From NCBI RefSeq assembly GCF_002924445.1, contig NZ_PIGG01000068.1, positions 62,001-126,000 on the forward strand: 64,000 bases of DNA. The letters are read 5' to 3'. A program made the translations under genes and the position numbers. Position 1 is the stretch's first letter. Each line of letters begins with the position of its first letter. Positions 27,671-35,941 of the stretch are shown here, in pieces. This DNA is from Minwuia thermotolerans. Lineage in GTDB: Bacteria; Pseudomonadota; Alphaproteobacteria; Minwuiales; Minwuiaceae. Under the pieces are notes generated by a model. That model saw nothing but the letters and a program-made list of their open reading frames with translations, was not told the origin of the DNA and ran no database searches.

Positions 27671-28552
27671 ATGGCGCCATCGGCAGACGAGCATCCGAAG
27701 CAGACGGTCACTGTCCATGGCCGCAAGATGGCCTATGTGGAGATGGGCGAAGGCGATCCGGTCGTCTTCCTGCACGGCAACCCGACCTCCTCCTATCTCT
27801 GGCGCAACATCATGCCCCACGCCGCCGGGCTGGGCCGCTGCATCGCGCCGGACCTGATCGGCATGGGCGATTCCGAGAAGCTGCCTGATTCCGGACCCGA
27901 CCGTTACCGCTTCGTGGAGCATCGGCGGTATCTGGATGGCTTCCTCGAGGCCGTAGGTGTTGAGCGCAACGCGGTCTTCGTCATTCACGACTGGGGTTCG
28001 GCGCTGGGTTTCGACTGGGCCAACCGCCATCGCGGGGCGGTGCAGGGCATCTGCTACATGGAGGCCATCGTGCGCCCCATGGACTGGGACGAGTTCAACC
28101 AGGACGCCCGTCCGGTCTTCGAAGGTTTCCGTTCGGAGGCCGGCGAGAAGATGGTGCTGGACAAGAACACCTTCGTCGAACGCGTGCTGCCGGGGTCGGT
28201 GCTGCGCGGCCTGACGGAGGACGAAATGGCCGTCTATCGCCGGCCCTTCGCAGAGCCCGGCGAGGGTCGGCGGCCGACGCTGACCTGGCCGCGGCAGATT
28301 CCGCTCGACGGCGAACCCGAGGACGTGGTCGCCATCGTCGGCGACTATGCGGACTGGATGGCGGAGAACGAGCTGCCGAAACTTTTCGTCAACGCGGAGC
28401 CCGGAGCGATCCTGATCGGGGCGCAGCGCGAGTTCTGCCGAAGCTGGAAGAACCAGACGGAAGTCACCGTCAGGGGCAGCCATTTCGTCCAGGAAGACAG
28501 CCCCGACGAGATCGGCCAGGCGCTGGCCGGTTGGCTGCGGGAGATCCGCTGA
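27671..28552 (+). CDS. Haloalkane dehalogenase (HLD-II type)
   Basis: An alpha/beta-hydrolase that cleaves carbon-halogen bonds hydrolytically. The ATG at 27671 follows CAGGAGG and gives 293 residues. The full functional pentad is present: nucleophile Asp107 and halide-binding Trp108 in [13 protein letters not shown], halide-binding Asn37 in [12 protein letters not shown], catalytic Glu131 in [12 protein letters not shown], and His271 in [11 protein letters not shown]. These positions closely parallel DhaA, which places it in subfamily II. It is a single-gene unit with its own ribosome site. The natural substrate is unknown, since many such enzymes accept various haloalkanes. Confidence 0.93.
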   Translation: MAPSADEHPKQTVTVHGRKMAYVEMGEGDPVVFLHGNPTSSYLWRNIMPHAAGLGRCIAPDLIGMGDSEKLPDSGPDRYRFVEHRRYLDGFLEAVGVERNAVFVIHDWGSALGFDWANRHRGAVQGICYMEAIVRPMDWDEFNQDARPVFEGFRSEAGEKMVLDKNTFVERVLPGSVLRGLTEDEMAVYRRPFAEPGEGRRPTLTWPRQIPLDGEPEDVVAIVGDYADWMAENELPKLFVNAEPGAILIGAQREFCRSWKNQTEVTVRGSHFVQEDSPDEIGQALAGWLREIR

Positions 28553-28908
28553 CCGCCGCGCCGGATGCCAGTATGACAGGCATGCAACAGAAAAAGCGAC
28601 CCGCCGGTATCCACCAATTCTGTGGATAACTCTGTTGGCGGTTTTCGGGACGCACGACTATCACACCGATTTTATTGCGCTTTCCTTACGTTGCACAAAA
28701 AATATGCAGTCAATTCAACATATTGATATTATTAGATAAAATTTATCGAGAATGATGAATGTGACGCGATTGCGGCGTGATCGCCGGGATTCTGCGGGTT
28801 TGGCGAGGAGGGCGACGCCGGTGTGAAAGAATTCCGCCCGTGTCAACCGGAACCTTCCGCGAAAAGACAAAGTTTTCACTGCTGTCACATTCGCCGCGCA
28901 GGCGCGCT
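28553..28908. other. 356-bp gene-free convergent gap with AT-rich core and a DnaA box
   Basis: No gene is seen between the dehalogenase and the convergent pteridine-reductase-like gene. A perfect DnaA box on the minus strand (TTATCCACA, plus-strand 28621-28629) is followed by an AT-rich tract, about 28670-28765, very unlike the surrounding sequence. Copies of GTCACATTC lie in opposite orientations near 28757 and 28883. Unlike the other roomy convergent gaps, it lacks the paired-hairpin repeat. Confidence 0.5.
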
Positions 28909-29679
28909 TCAGCCGTCCAGGCTGTCGTCGCCGGCCCGCGCCGGCGGCCACGGAATGTGCTGGCCGCCGTCGAGCGCGATCATCTGTCCCGTCAGCGAGG
29001 GCGCCGAGAGGATGAACCGGACGCCCTCGGCGATTTCCTCAGGCTCGGCGCCGCGGCGGAGCAGGGTCGAACGCCATTGCCGCGCGAACTGCTCATCGGT
29101 CTGGCGTTCGTTGGCCAGTACGGGACCCGGCCCGATGGCGTTCACCCTGATCCCGGGCGCCAGGCCCATGGCCAGGGTGCGGGTCAGCATCTCCAGGCCG
29201 GCCTTGCTGAGAGTATAGGACATGAAGCCCGGGGTTGGCTTCCAGACCCGCATGTCGATCAGGTTGATGATATTGCCCCTGCGGTCTTCCGGCAGGGCCG
29301 CCGCGAAGCCCTGGGCCAGGAACAGCGGCGCGCGCAGGTTGACCGCCATGTGGCGATCGAAGCTTTCCCGGCTGACGCTGCGAATGTTGTCGTTTTCGAA
29401 CAGCGAGGCGTTGTTGACCAGCACCTCGACCGGACAGCCGAGCCTTGCCGCCGCGGCCGCCGCGAGGCCCAATACTGCGTCGTGATCCGCCAGATCGGCC
29501 TGCAGCGCCGCCGCGCGGCCCCCGGCGGCCTCGATCTCGCGCACCGTGGCCTCGGCCTCCGCCTGCGAGCCGTTGTAGTGGATCGCGACGGGGCGGCCGT
29601 CCCCGGCCAGAGCGAGGGCGATGGCGCGGCCGATTCGTTTCGCGGCGCCGGTGACCAGGGCCGCGCCCGCCGCCGTCAT
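28909..29679 (-). CDS. Short-chain dehydrogenase, pteridine reductase-like
   Basis: A 256-residue classical SDR. The ATG at 29679 shares one base with the upstream antiporter stop; the long frame up to 30807 only shadows that gene. The cofactor motif TGAAKRIGRAIALAL, with Arg in the glycine loop, is typical of NADPH-dependent PTR1/FolM pteridine reductases. VNNASLFEND carries the structural Asn, and the catalytic Tyr and Lys lie in YTLSKAGLEM. The C-terminus has LTGQMIALDGGQHI. A dihydrobiopterin or dihydromonapterin reductase role is likely but not certain. Confidence 0.87.
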   Translation of the reverse strand: MTAAGAALVTGAAKRIGRAIALALAGDGRPVAIHYNGSQAEAEATVREIEAAGGRAAALQADLADHDAVLGLAAAAAARLGCPVEVLVNNASLFENDNIRSVSRESFDRHMAVNLRAPLFLAQGFAAALPEDRRGNIINLIDMRVWKPTPGFMSYTLSKAGLEMLTRTLAMGLAPGIRVNAIGPGPVLANERQTDEQFARQWRSTLLRRGAEPEEIAEGVRFILSAPSLTGQMIALDGGQHIPWPPARAGDDSLDG

Positions 29680-30659
29680 CAGCCCCCCGCCATCTTGTCG
29701 ATCGGCATGCCGGAGAGGCCGGCGAACTGCGCCCAGACATAGGCGCCGTAGCCGAGGAGGAAGACCGCGCCCGCGGCCCGTCCGACCGGTAGCCGCGCGA
29801 AGGCCAGCGGGAACAGCACTACTGCGCAGGCCAGCATAACCCAGACGTCGAACAGCATGATCTGGGGCGGCACCGGAATGGGCGCGACCATGGCGGTGAT
29901 CCCCAGGATGCCCAGGATGTTGAACAGGTTGGAGCCTATGACATTGCCGATTGCGACGTCGCCGTGGCGGCGCATGGCGGCGACGATGGATGTCGCCAGT
30001 TCCGGCAGGGAAGTGCCGAGGGCGACCAGTGTGATGCCGATGACCGTCTCCGACAGTCCGGCGGCCAGCGCGATTTCGCGCGCGCCGTCGACCAGCAGAC
30101 CGGAGCCGGCGACCAGACCGGCCAGCCCGAGGACGAGCAGGGCGGCGATGGCCACGCCCGAGCGCGGGACCCCCTCGCTGAGTTCCTCGACCTCCTCGGC
30201 GTAGCTGCCGGCACTGCTGCGGCGGGCGCTTCGATAAGCGGTGTAGAGGAAGAGCAGAAGCAGGGCGAAAAGCAGCGCGCCCGACCAGACGCGCAGGGAG
30301 TCGAGCGCCATGAAGGCGATCAGGATTAGCGTCGCGCCCAGCATCGCGGTGCCTTCCCGCTTCATCGTGCTCTTTGCGCAGTAGAACGGCGCGATCAGCG
30401 CCGGGGCGCCGACGACCAGCAGGATGTTGGCGATGTTGGAGCCGACGATATTGCCGATGGCGATGGCCGGGGCGTCCTCCAGCACTGCCTGGACGCAGAC
30501 CAGAAGTTCCGGCGCCGAGGTGCCGAAAGCGACCACGGTCAGCCCGATGATCAGCTTCGAAACTCCCAGACGGTCGGCCAGCGTCACGGCGGCGCGAACC
30601 AGCGCCTCGCCACCCAGCAGGAGCAGGATCAGGCCCGCGGCCACCATCAGATACATCAT
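29679..30659 (-). CDS. Sodium/calcium exchanger family protein (YrbG-like)
   Basis: A 326-residue inner-membrane cation antiporter of the CaCA superfamily. The start at 30659 opens directly into the first transmembrane helix (MMYLMVAAGLILLLLGGEAL). Two inverted alpha repeats are clear: VVAFGTSAPELLVCVQA with IAIGNIVGSNIANIL, and LVALGTSLPELATSIVA with VAIGNVIGSNLFNIL. Both carry the acidic ion-binding residues. The cytoplasmic loop between halves (RRSSAGSYAEEVEEL) is short. About ten helices are expected. It is cotranscribed with the SDR downstream, a pairing without obvious functional logic. Confidence 0.93.
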   Translation of the reverse strand: MMYLMVAAGLILLLLGGEALVRAAVTLADRLGVSKLIIGLTVVAFGTSAPELLVCVQAVLEDAPAIAIGNIVGSNIANILLVVGAPALIAPFYCAKSTMKREGTAMLGATLILIAFMALDSLRVWSGALLFALLLLFLYTAYRSARRSSAGSYAEEVEELSEGVPRSGVAIAALLVLGLAGLVAGSGLLVDGAREIALAAGLSETVIGITLVALGTSLPELATSIVAAMRRHGDVAIGNVIGSNLFNILGILGITAMVAPIPVPPQIMLFDVWVMLACAVVLFPLAFARLPVGRAAGAVFLLGYGAYVWAQFAGLSGMPIDKMAGG

Positions 30660-30858
30660 GCGTTGCTGGCTTCCCGGTCCAATTTTCTGGCGATCGGCGC
30701 TGCGCGATGCGCTCCCCTCGACTGGCATATATAGCGATGAACCTTGCGGATTGAAGCGCGGATTGCCTTGTGTGACAGAGAGTTCGGTGAGTCTTCGCCG
30801 TTGACATGACGGACGTTATAATGCCGTTCCAGGATCAGCATCGATTCGGAGTGGAGTG

Positions 30859-31137
30859 ATGCCTTTCGTTCGAAGTCTGCTGTTTCACGCCGCGAGACGG
30901 ATCGCCAGCGATCCGGCCATCCGCGCGAAGGCGGCGGAAGTGACGCGCGACCATGTACTTCCCGCGGCCCGCGGCGCTGCCCGCCGGACCGGGGAGACGG
31001 TACGCCGCCAGTCGGAGGCGTTGCGCGCCGACATCGACTTCGTCGAGATCACGGCCGCACCCGAGACGCCCCGGACCGAGAAGGCCGGGCGCATCGCCCG
31101 GCGCGTGCTGGAGCGCATGCGGGAGCCGAAGGACTGA
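30859..31137 (+). CDS. Small Arg/Ala-rich protein of unknown function
   Basis: A 92-residue basic protein without recognised domain. ATG 30859 is preceded directly by an in-frame GTG, and a GGAG sequence is close upstream. The N-terminus, MPFVRSLLFHAARRIASDP, is amphipathic; the rest is rich in Arg, Ala and Glu and probably helical (KAAEVTRDHVLPAARGAARR). It could associate with a membrane surface or nucleic acid, but nothing shows this. The SH3-domain protein gene follows after 43 bases. Confidence 0.55.
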   Translation: MPFVRSLLFHAARRIASDPAIRAKAAEVTRDHVLPAARGAARRTGETVRRQSEALRADIDFVEITAAPETPRTEKAGRIARRVLERMREPKD

Positions 31138-31180
31138 CGCCGCATTTTGACCGGGCGCCCGAATCGGACCATCTAGGCTG

Positions 31181-31690
31181 ATGCTGCGCGTCCGGTTCGC
31201 TTTCCTTCTTCTAGTCGGCCTGCTTCCGGTTGCCGCCCCGGCGGCCGAGACCGGATCGGAAACCGGTCTGTCGCTGCCCCGTTTCGTCTCCGTGAAGGCG
31301 GACAGGGCGAACCTGCGCGCGGGCCCGGGCACCGACTACCCCGTACGCTGGGTCTACCGCCGCGAGCACCTGCCGGTGCAGATCGTCGACGAATGGGGCC
31401 ACTGGCGCGCCGTGCGCGATCCCTGGGGCGGGGAGGGCTGGCTGCACAAGAGCCTGCTGTCGGGCCGGCGCACGGCGATGGTAATGCAGGATCTGACGCC
31501 GCTGAAACGGGAGCCGTCGCCGGCGGCCGAAATCGTGCTCTATGCTGAGCGGCGCATCATCGGCACGCTGGAACTGTGCCGCGCCGGCTGGTGCCGCCTC
31601 AGCATCGACGGCCGTGCCGGCTGGATGCCGGCGGCGGCGATCTATGGCGGCGAGAACGAGGGCGAAGCGGCGGGAGGGGTCAGGGAATGA
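31181..31690 (+). CDS. Periplasmic SH3-like domain protein
   Basis: A 169-residue exported protein. Residues 1-22 form a signal peptide (MLRVRFAFLLLVGLLPVAAPAA). Two bacterial SH3 modules follow: FVSVKADRANLRAGPGTDYP with VRWVYRREHLPVQIVDEWGHW, then a second, weaker one ending CRAGWCRLSIDGRAGWMPAAAI. Such proteins usually bind cell-wall peptides or partner proteins in the periplasm. The two cysteines in ELCRAGWC could form a disulfide. The stop overlaps the monooxygenase start by 4 bases. Confidence 0.85.
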   Translation: MLRVRFAFLLLVGLLPVAAPAAETGSETGLSLPRFVSVKADRANLRAGPGTDYPVRWVYRREHLPVQIVDEWGHWRAVRDPWGGEGWLHKSLLSGRRTAMVMQDLTPLKREPSPAAEIVLYAERRIIGTLELCRAGWCRLSIDGRAGWMPAAAIYGGENEGEAAGGVRE

Positions 31691-32943
31691 AGGTACTGAT
31701 CGCGGGCGGCGGCATCGGCGGCCTGGTCACGGCGCTCAGCCTGCACAGGGCCGGTATCGAGTGCACGGTGTTCGAGGCGGTGCCCGAGATCCAGGCGCTG
31801 GGCGTCGGCATCAACCTGTTGCCGCACGCGGTGCGCGAACTGACCGAACTCGGTCTGGCGGAAAGGCTCGAGACAGTCGCAATTCCGACAGCCGAACTGA
31901 TCTACGCCAACCGTCACGGCCAGCGCATCTGGCGCGAGCCGCGCGGGCGGGACGCCGGCTACAACTGGCCGCAGTTCTCGATCGCCCGGGGTGAACTGCA
32001 GGTGATCCTGCGCGACGCGGTGATCGAACGTCTTGGCGCGGCGCGGCTGAAGACCGATCACGAACTGACGGGCTTCGAGCAGGACGGCGCCGGCGTCACC
32101 GCGCATTTCCGCAGCCGCTCGGGCGGCGCGGCGCGCGACGAGGTGCAGGGCGACGTCCTGATCGGCGCCGACGGCATCCATTCGACCGTCCGCGCCGGCT
32201 TCTATCCGGATGAGGGCGCGCCGATCTGGAATGGCTGTGTGCTCTGGCGGGCGACCACGGAGGGGCCGGCCTATCTGACGGGCCGCTCCATGGTCATGGC
32301 GGGCCATGCCAACCAGAAGTTCGTCTGCTACCCGATCTCGCGCAGGCATCTGGACGAGGGCCGTGCGCTGATCAACTGGATCGCCGAGATCCGTTATCCC
32401 ACCGACCCGCCCTGGCGGCGCGAAGACTGGAACCGGCCGGGCCGGATCGAGGAGTTCCTGCCCGCCTTCGAGAGCTGGGACTTCGGCTGGCTCGACGTGC
32501 CGGAGATAATCCGCGGCGCGCGGGCGATATACGAATACCCAATGGTCGACCGCGATCCCGTCCCGCAATGGAGCTTCGGGCGGGTGACGCTGCTGGGCGA
32601 CGCCGCGCATCCGATGTATCCCATCGGCTCCAACGGCGCGTCGCAGGCCATCATCGACGGCCGCGTGCTGGCGCTGGAACTGGCGCGCCGTGACGACCCG
32701 GCGGCCGCGTTGGCGGCCTATGACGCCGAGCGCCGTCCGCCGACCTCGGCCATCGTGCTGGCGAACCGCGGCAACGGGCCGGAGCAGGTGATGCAGCTTG
32801 TCGAGGAACGCGCGCCGGAAGGCTTCGCCGACGTACACGACGTCATCGGCGAGGGCGAACTGGCCGATACGGCCAGGCAATACAAGATGACAGCCGGCTT
32901 CGACGTGGAGACGCTGAACAGCCGCCCGTCTCTCGATCCGTGA
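31687..32943 (+). CDS. FAD-dependent monooxygenase (PhzS/PHBH-like)
   Basis: A 418-residue flavoprotein hydroxylase. ATG 31687 overlaps the SH3 gene stop and opens the FAD-binding GxGxxG motif (MKVLIAGGGIGGLVTALSLH). DVLIGADGIHSTVRAGFYP is the DG motif that contacts FAD and NAD(P)H, and RVTLLGDAAHPMYPIGSNGA the GD motif that binds the ribityl chain. The AHPMYPIGSNGASQAI segment resembles the phenazine and kynurenine-type enzymes. The substrate is not evident; no aromatic degradation genes are next to it. A paired-hairpin repeat lies after the stop. Confidence 0.88.
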   Translation: MKVLIAGGGIGGLVTALSLHRAGIECTVFEAVPEIQALGVGINLLPHAVRELTELGLAERLETVAIPTAELIYANRHGQRIWREPRGRDAGYNWPQFSIARGELQVILRDAVIERLGAARLKTDHELTGFEQDGAGVTAHFRSRSGGAARDEVQGDVLIGADGIHSTVRAGFYPDEGAPIWNGCVLWRATTEGPAYLTGRSMVMAGHANQKFVCYPISRRHLDEGRALINWIAEIRYPTDPPWRREDWNRPGRIEEFLPAFESWDFGWLDVPEIIRGARAIYEYPMVDRDPVPQWSFGRVTLLGDAAHPMYPIGSNGASQAIIDGRVLALELARRDDPAAALAAYDAERRPPTSAIVLANRGNGPEQVMQLVEERAPEGFADVHDVIGEGELADTARQYKMTAGFDVETLNSRPSLDP

Positions 32944-32980
32944 TCTTCGTAGTCATGCCCGCCTGTGAACTGCCGGCCCG

Positions 32981-33050
32981 TACCGGGGCTTGACCCCGGT
33001 ACCCAGTACGCGAGTTCAAAGGGGCTGGGCCCCGGGATCGAGTCCCGGGG
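32981..33050. repeat. Paired-hairpin palindromic repeat, copy A
   Basis: Two hairpins, 32981-32988/32994-33001 with loop CTTGA and 33030-33036/33044-33050 with loop ATCGAGT, flank a spacer bounded by CCCAG and CTGGG. The whole unit is itself a long imperfect palindrome. It sits in a convergent junction (monooxygenase and aminotransferase stops) and could end transcription in both directions. Confidence 0.8.
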
Positions 33051-33062
33051 CGGGCAGACGTA

Positions 33063-34388
33063 CTACTCGACGTCCTCCAGCACCTCGCGGACGGTCGCCA
33101 TCAGTTCGTCGATCTGATCCTTCGAGATGATGAACGGCGGCGACAGTGCGATGATATCGGCGGTCACCCGGATCATCGCGCCCTTCTCGAAGGCGCGCAC
33201 CATGGCATCGAAGCCGCGCTTGCCCGGCGCGCCCTCCTTCGCCTTCAGCTCGATGGCCCCGACCAGGCCGATATTGCGGATGTCGATGACGTTGGGCGCG
33301 TCGGCCAGGCCATGGACGGCTTCCTGCCAGTAGTCCTCCAGTCCGGCGACCCGGTCGAACAGCTTCTCCTCCTTGTAGAGGTCGAGGGCGGCGATGCCGG
33401 CGGCGCAGGCCATCGGATGGGCGGAGTAGGTATAGCCGTGGAACAGCTCGATCACGTGCTCCGGCCCGGTCATGAAGGTCTCGTAGATGTCGTCGCGCGC
33501 GGCGACCGCGCCCATCGGCACGGCGGCGTTGGTCAGGCCCTTGGCCATGGTCATCAGGTCCGGCGTGACGCCGAAACGCTGCGCTGCGAAGGCGGTGCCG
33601 AGACGGCCGAACCCGGTGATTACCTCGTCGAAGATCAGCAGGATGCCGTGGGCGTCGCAGATCTCCCGGAGGCGCTTCAGATAGCCCTTCGGCGGCACCA
33701 GCACGCCGGTGGAGCCGGCCATGGGCTCGACGATCACCGCGGCGACGGTGGACGGGTCGTGAAGCTGCACGATCCGCTCCAATTCGTCGGCCAGTTCGGC
33801 GCCGTGCTCCGGCTCGCCCTTCGTGAAGGCGTTCTTCGCCGGCAGATGGGTATGGGGCAGGTGATCGACGCCGGTCAGCAGGGAGCCGAAGACATTGCGG
33901 TTCTTGACGATGCCGCCGACCGAGATGCCGCCGAAGCCGACGCCGTGATAGCCGCGCTCCCGCCCGATCAGCCGGGTGCGCTGGCCTTCGCCGCGGGCGC
34001 GGTGATACGCCAGCGCGATCTTCAGCGCCGTGTCGACGGCCTCGGAGCCGGAATTGGTGAAGAAGATGCGGTTCAGCGGGTCCGGCGTGAGCTCGGCGAT
34101 CTTCGTCGCCAGTTCGAACGCCATCGGGTTCGCGTACATGAAGGACGGCGCGAAATCGAGCGTCTCGGCGCTGCGCTTGATGGCGTCCACGATCCTCTCG
34201 CGGGCGTGGCCGGCGTTGACGCACCAGAGACCGGCGGAGCCGTCCAGGATCCGGCGACCGTCAGCGGAGGTGTAGTGCATGTCCTTCGCCGACACCACCA
34301 GGCGGGGCTCCTTCTTGAATTGCCGGTTGGGCGTGAAGGGCAGCCAGAAGGCGTCCAGATCGTTGGGAACGGACGGCTGGTAGGTCAT
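33063..34388 (-). CDS. Omega-amino acid--pyruvate aminotransferase-like protein
   Basis: A class-III PLP aminotransferase of 441 residues, starting at ATG 34388 (MTYQPSVPNDLDAFWLPFTP). The N-terminal FWLPFTPNRQFKKEPRLVVSA, FFTNSGSEAVDTALKIA and DHLPHTHLPAKNAFTKG closely resemble Pseudomonas beta-alanine:pyruvate transaminase. The cofactor-binding Asp is in LIFDEVITGFGRLGT and the Schiff-base Lys in MTMAKGLTNAAVPMGAV. Likely amino donors are beta-alanine, omega-amino acids or amines. It diverges from thrC. Confidence 0.9.
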   Translation of the reverse strand: MTYQPSVPNDLDAFWLPFTPNRQFKKEPRLVVSAKDMHYTSADGRRILDGSAGLWCVNAGHARERIVDAIKRSAETLDFAPSFMYANPMAFELATKIAELTPDPLNRIFFTNSGSEAVDTALKIALAYHRARGEGQRTRLIGRERGYHGVGFGGISVGGIVKNRNVFGSLLTGVDHLPHTHLPAKNAFTKGEPEHGAELADELERIVQLHDPSTVAAVIVEPMAGSTGVLVPPKGYLKRLREICDAHGILLIFDEVITGFGRLGTAFAAQRFGVTPDLMTMAKGLTNAAVPMGAVAARDDIYETFMTGPEHVIELFHGYTYSAHPMACAAGIAALDLYKEEKLFDRVAGLEDYWQEAVHGLADAPNVIDIRNIGLVGAIELKAKEGAPGKRGFDAMVRAFEKGAMIRVTADIIALSPPFIISKDQIDELMATVREVLEDVE

Positions 34389-34537
34389 CGGAACCACTCC
34401 CCATTGTTGTCGTTGTTCGTCGATACAGCGCCGCAGACTATCAGCCGCACGGCGGCGACGCACGCGCCGCTCGCGCGTGGTTTCGCCCGCGGCGCAATTG
34501 CACTAGAAGGACGCGGCGGCGACGGAGTGAGAGCGTC

Positions 34538-35941
34538 TTGAACTATGTGAGCACGCGGGGCGAAGCCCCCGATCTGAATTTCGAGGATGTCCTGCTGACG
34601 GGCCTGGCGCGGGACGGCGGTCTCTACGTGCCCCAATCCGCGCCGGCGCTGAGCACGGACGGGCTGGCCGGCCTGGACTACGCGGGCCTCGCGGCGGCGG
34701 TGCTGGCGCCCTTCGTCGACGACGCCATGCCGCGCGGCGATCTCGAACGCCTGACGCGCGACACCTATGGCGTCTTCGATCACGCGGCGATCGCGCCGCT
34801 GAAGCAGATCGGCCCCAATGACTGGCTGATGGAGCTGTTCCACGGGCCGACGCTGGCGTTCAAGGATTTCGCCCTGCAGGCGCTGGGCCGGCTGTTCGAC
34901 CATGCCCTGAAGCGCCGCGGCGAGCGCGTCACCATCCTCGGCGCAACCTCCGGCGATACCGGCTCGGCGGCGATCGAGGGCTGCCGCGGCCGCGACGCCG
35001 TCGACATCTTCATCCTGTTCCCGAAGGGGCGGGTGTCCGACGTGCAGCGCCGGCAGATGACGACCGTCGAGGACGCGAACGTTCACGCCATCGCTGTCGA
35101 CGGCGACTTCGACGACTGCCAGGCCCTGGTCAAGGCGGCCTTCGGCGATCTCGCCTTCCGCGACCGCATGAACCTCTCGGCGGTGAACTCGATCAACTGG
35201 GCCCGCGTCGCCGCGCAGGTCGTCTACTACGTCCACGGCGTCATGGCGCTGGGGGCGGGGCGGCGGCCCGTCGCGTTCTCGGTGCCGTCAGGCAATTTCG
35301 GCAACGTCTTCGCCGGCCATATCGCCCGGCGCATGGGTCTGCCGGTGGACCGCCTGGTCGTGGGCGCGAACGTCAACGACATCCTGCATCGTTTCTTCGA
35401 GACCGGCGCCTATCGCCGGCAGGGCGTGGTTCCGACGATGAGCCCGTCCATGGACATCCAGGTCGCTTCCAATTTCGAGCGGCTGCTCTACGAGATCACC
35501 GGCCGCGACGGGATCCGCGTCCGCGCCATGATGGACAGCCTGAGGCAGTCGGGCGGCTTCGAGATTCCGCCCGCGGCCCTGGCGCAGGTGCAGGCGGGCT
35601 TCGCCTCCGCCCGCATCGACGAGGAGGAGACACTGGCCGAGATGCGGCGCATGCACGCCGAGACCGGCGAGGTCCTCGACCCGCACACCGCCGTAGGCAC
35701 CGCGGCAGCACGCAAGGCCCGCGCCGCCGGGGACGTGCCTGCAGAGACGCCGCTGATCAGCCTGGCGACCGCGCATCCGGCGAAGTTCCCCGACGCCGTC
35801 GAGCGCGCCGTCGGCTTCCGGCCGGCCCTGCCGGAGCGGCTCGGTGACCTGATGGAGCGGCCCGAGCGGGCCGCCGATCTGCCCAACGATCTGGCCGCAT
35901 TGCAGAAGTTCATCGGCGAGCGGGCGCGGATCGCCGCATGA
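34538..35941 (+). CDS. thrC: Threonine synthase
   Basis: ThrC converts O-phosphohomoserine to threonine with PLP. The 467 residues start at a TTG codon (34538), giving MNYVSTRGEAPDLNFEDVLL, the expected N-terminus for this family, after GGAGTGAGAG. The PLP lysine is in ELFHGPTLAFKDFALQ; the phosphate-binding motifs are ATSGDTGSAAIEG and SVPSGNFGNVFAG. The length fits the longer, fungal-type ThrC branch used in alphaproteobacteria. It overlaps the M16 peptidase gene by 4 bases, a conserved order in this class. Confidence 0.95.
   Translation: MNYVSTRGEAPDLNFEDVLLTGLARDGGLYVPQSAPALSTDGLAGLDYAGLAAAVLAPFVDDAMPRGDLERLTRDTYGVFDHAAIAPLKQIGPNDWLMELFHGPTLAFKDFALQALGRLFDHALKRRGERVTILGATSGDTGSAAIEGCRGRDAVDIFILFPKGRVSDVQRRQMTTVEDANVHAIAVDGDFDDCQALVKAAFGDLAFRDRMNLSAVNSINWARVAAQVVYYVHGVMALGAGRRPVAFSVPSGNFGNVFAGHIARRMGLPVDRLVVGANVNDILHRFFETGAYRRQGVVPTMSPSMDIQVASNFERLLYEITGRDGIRVRAMMDSLRQSGGFEIPPAALAQVQAGFASARIDEEETLAEMRRMHAETGEVLDPHTAVGTAAARKARAAGDVPAETPLISLATAHPAKFPDAVERAVGFRPALPERLGDLMERPERAADLPNDLAALQKFIGERARIAA

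Noticed and set aside
30801-30822. TTGACA and TATAAT before the 92-residue protein gene
   Set aside because: The two hexamers are only 10 bases apart, too close for a sigma-70 promoter.
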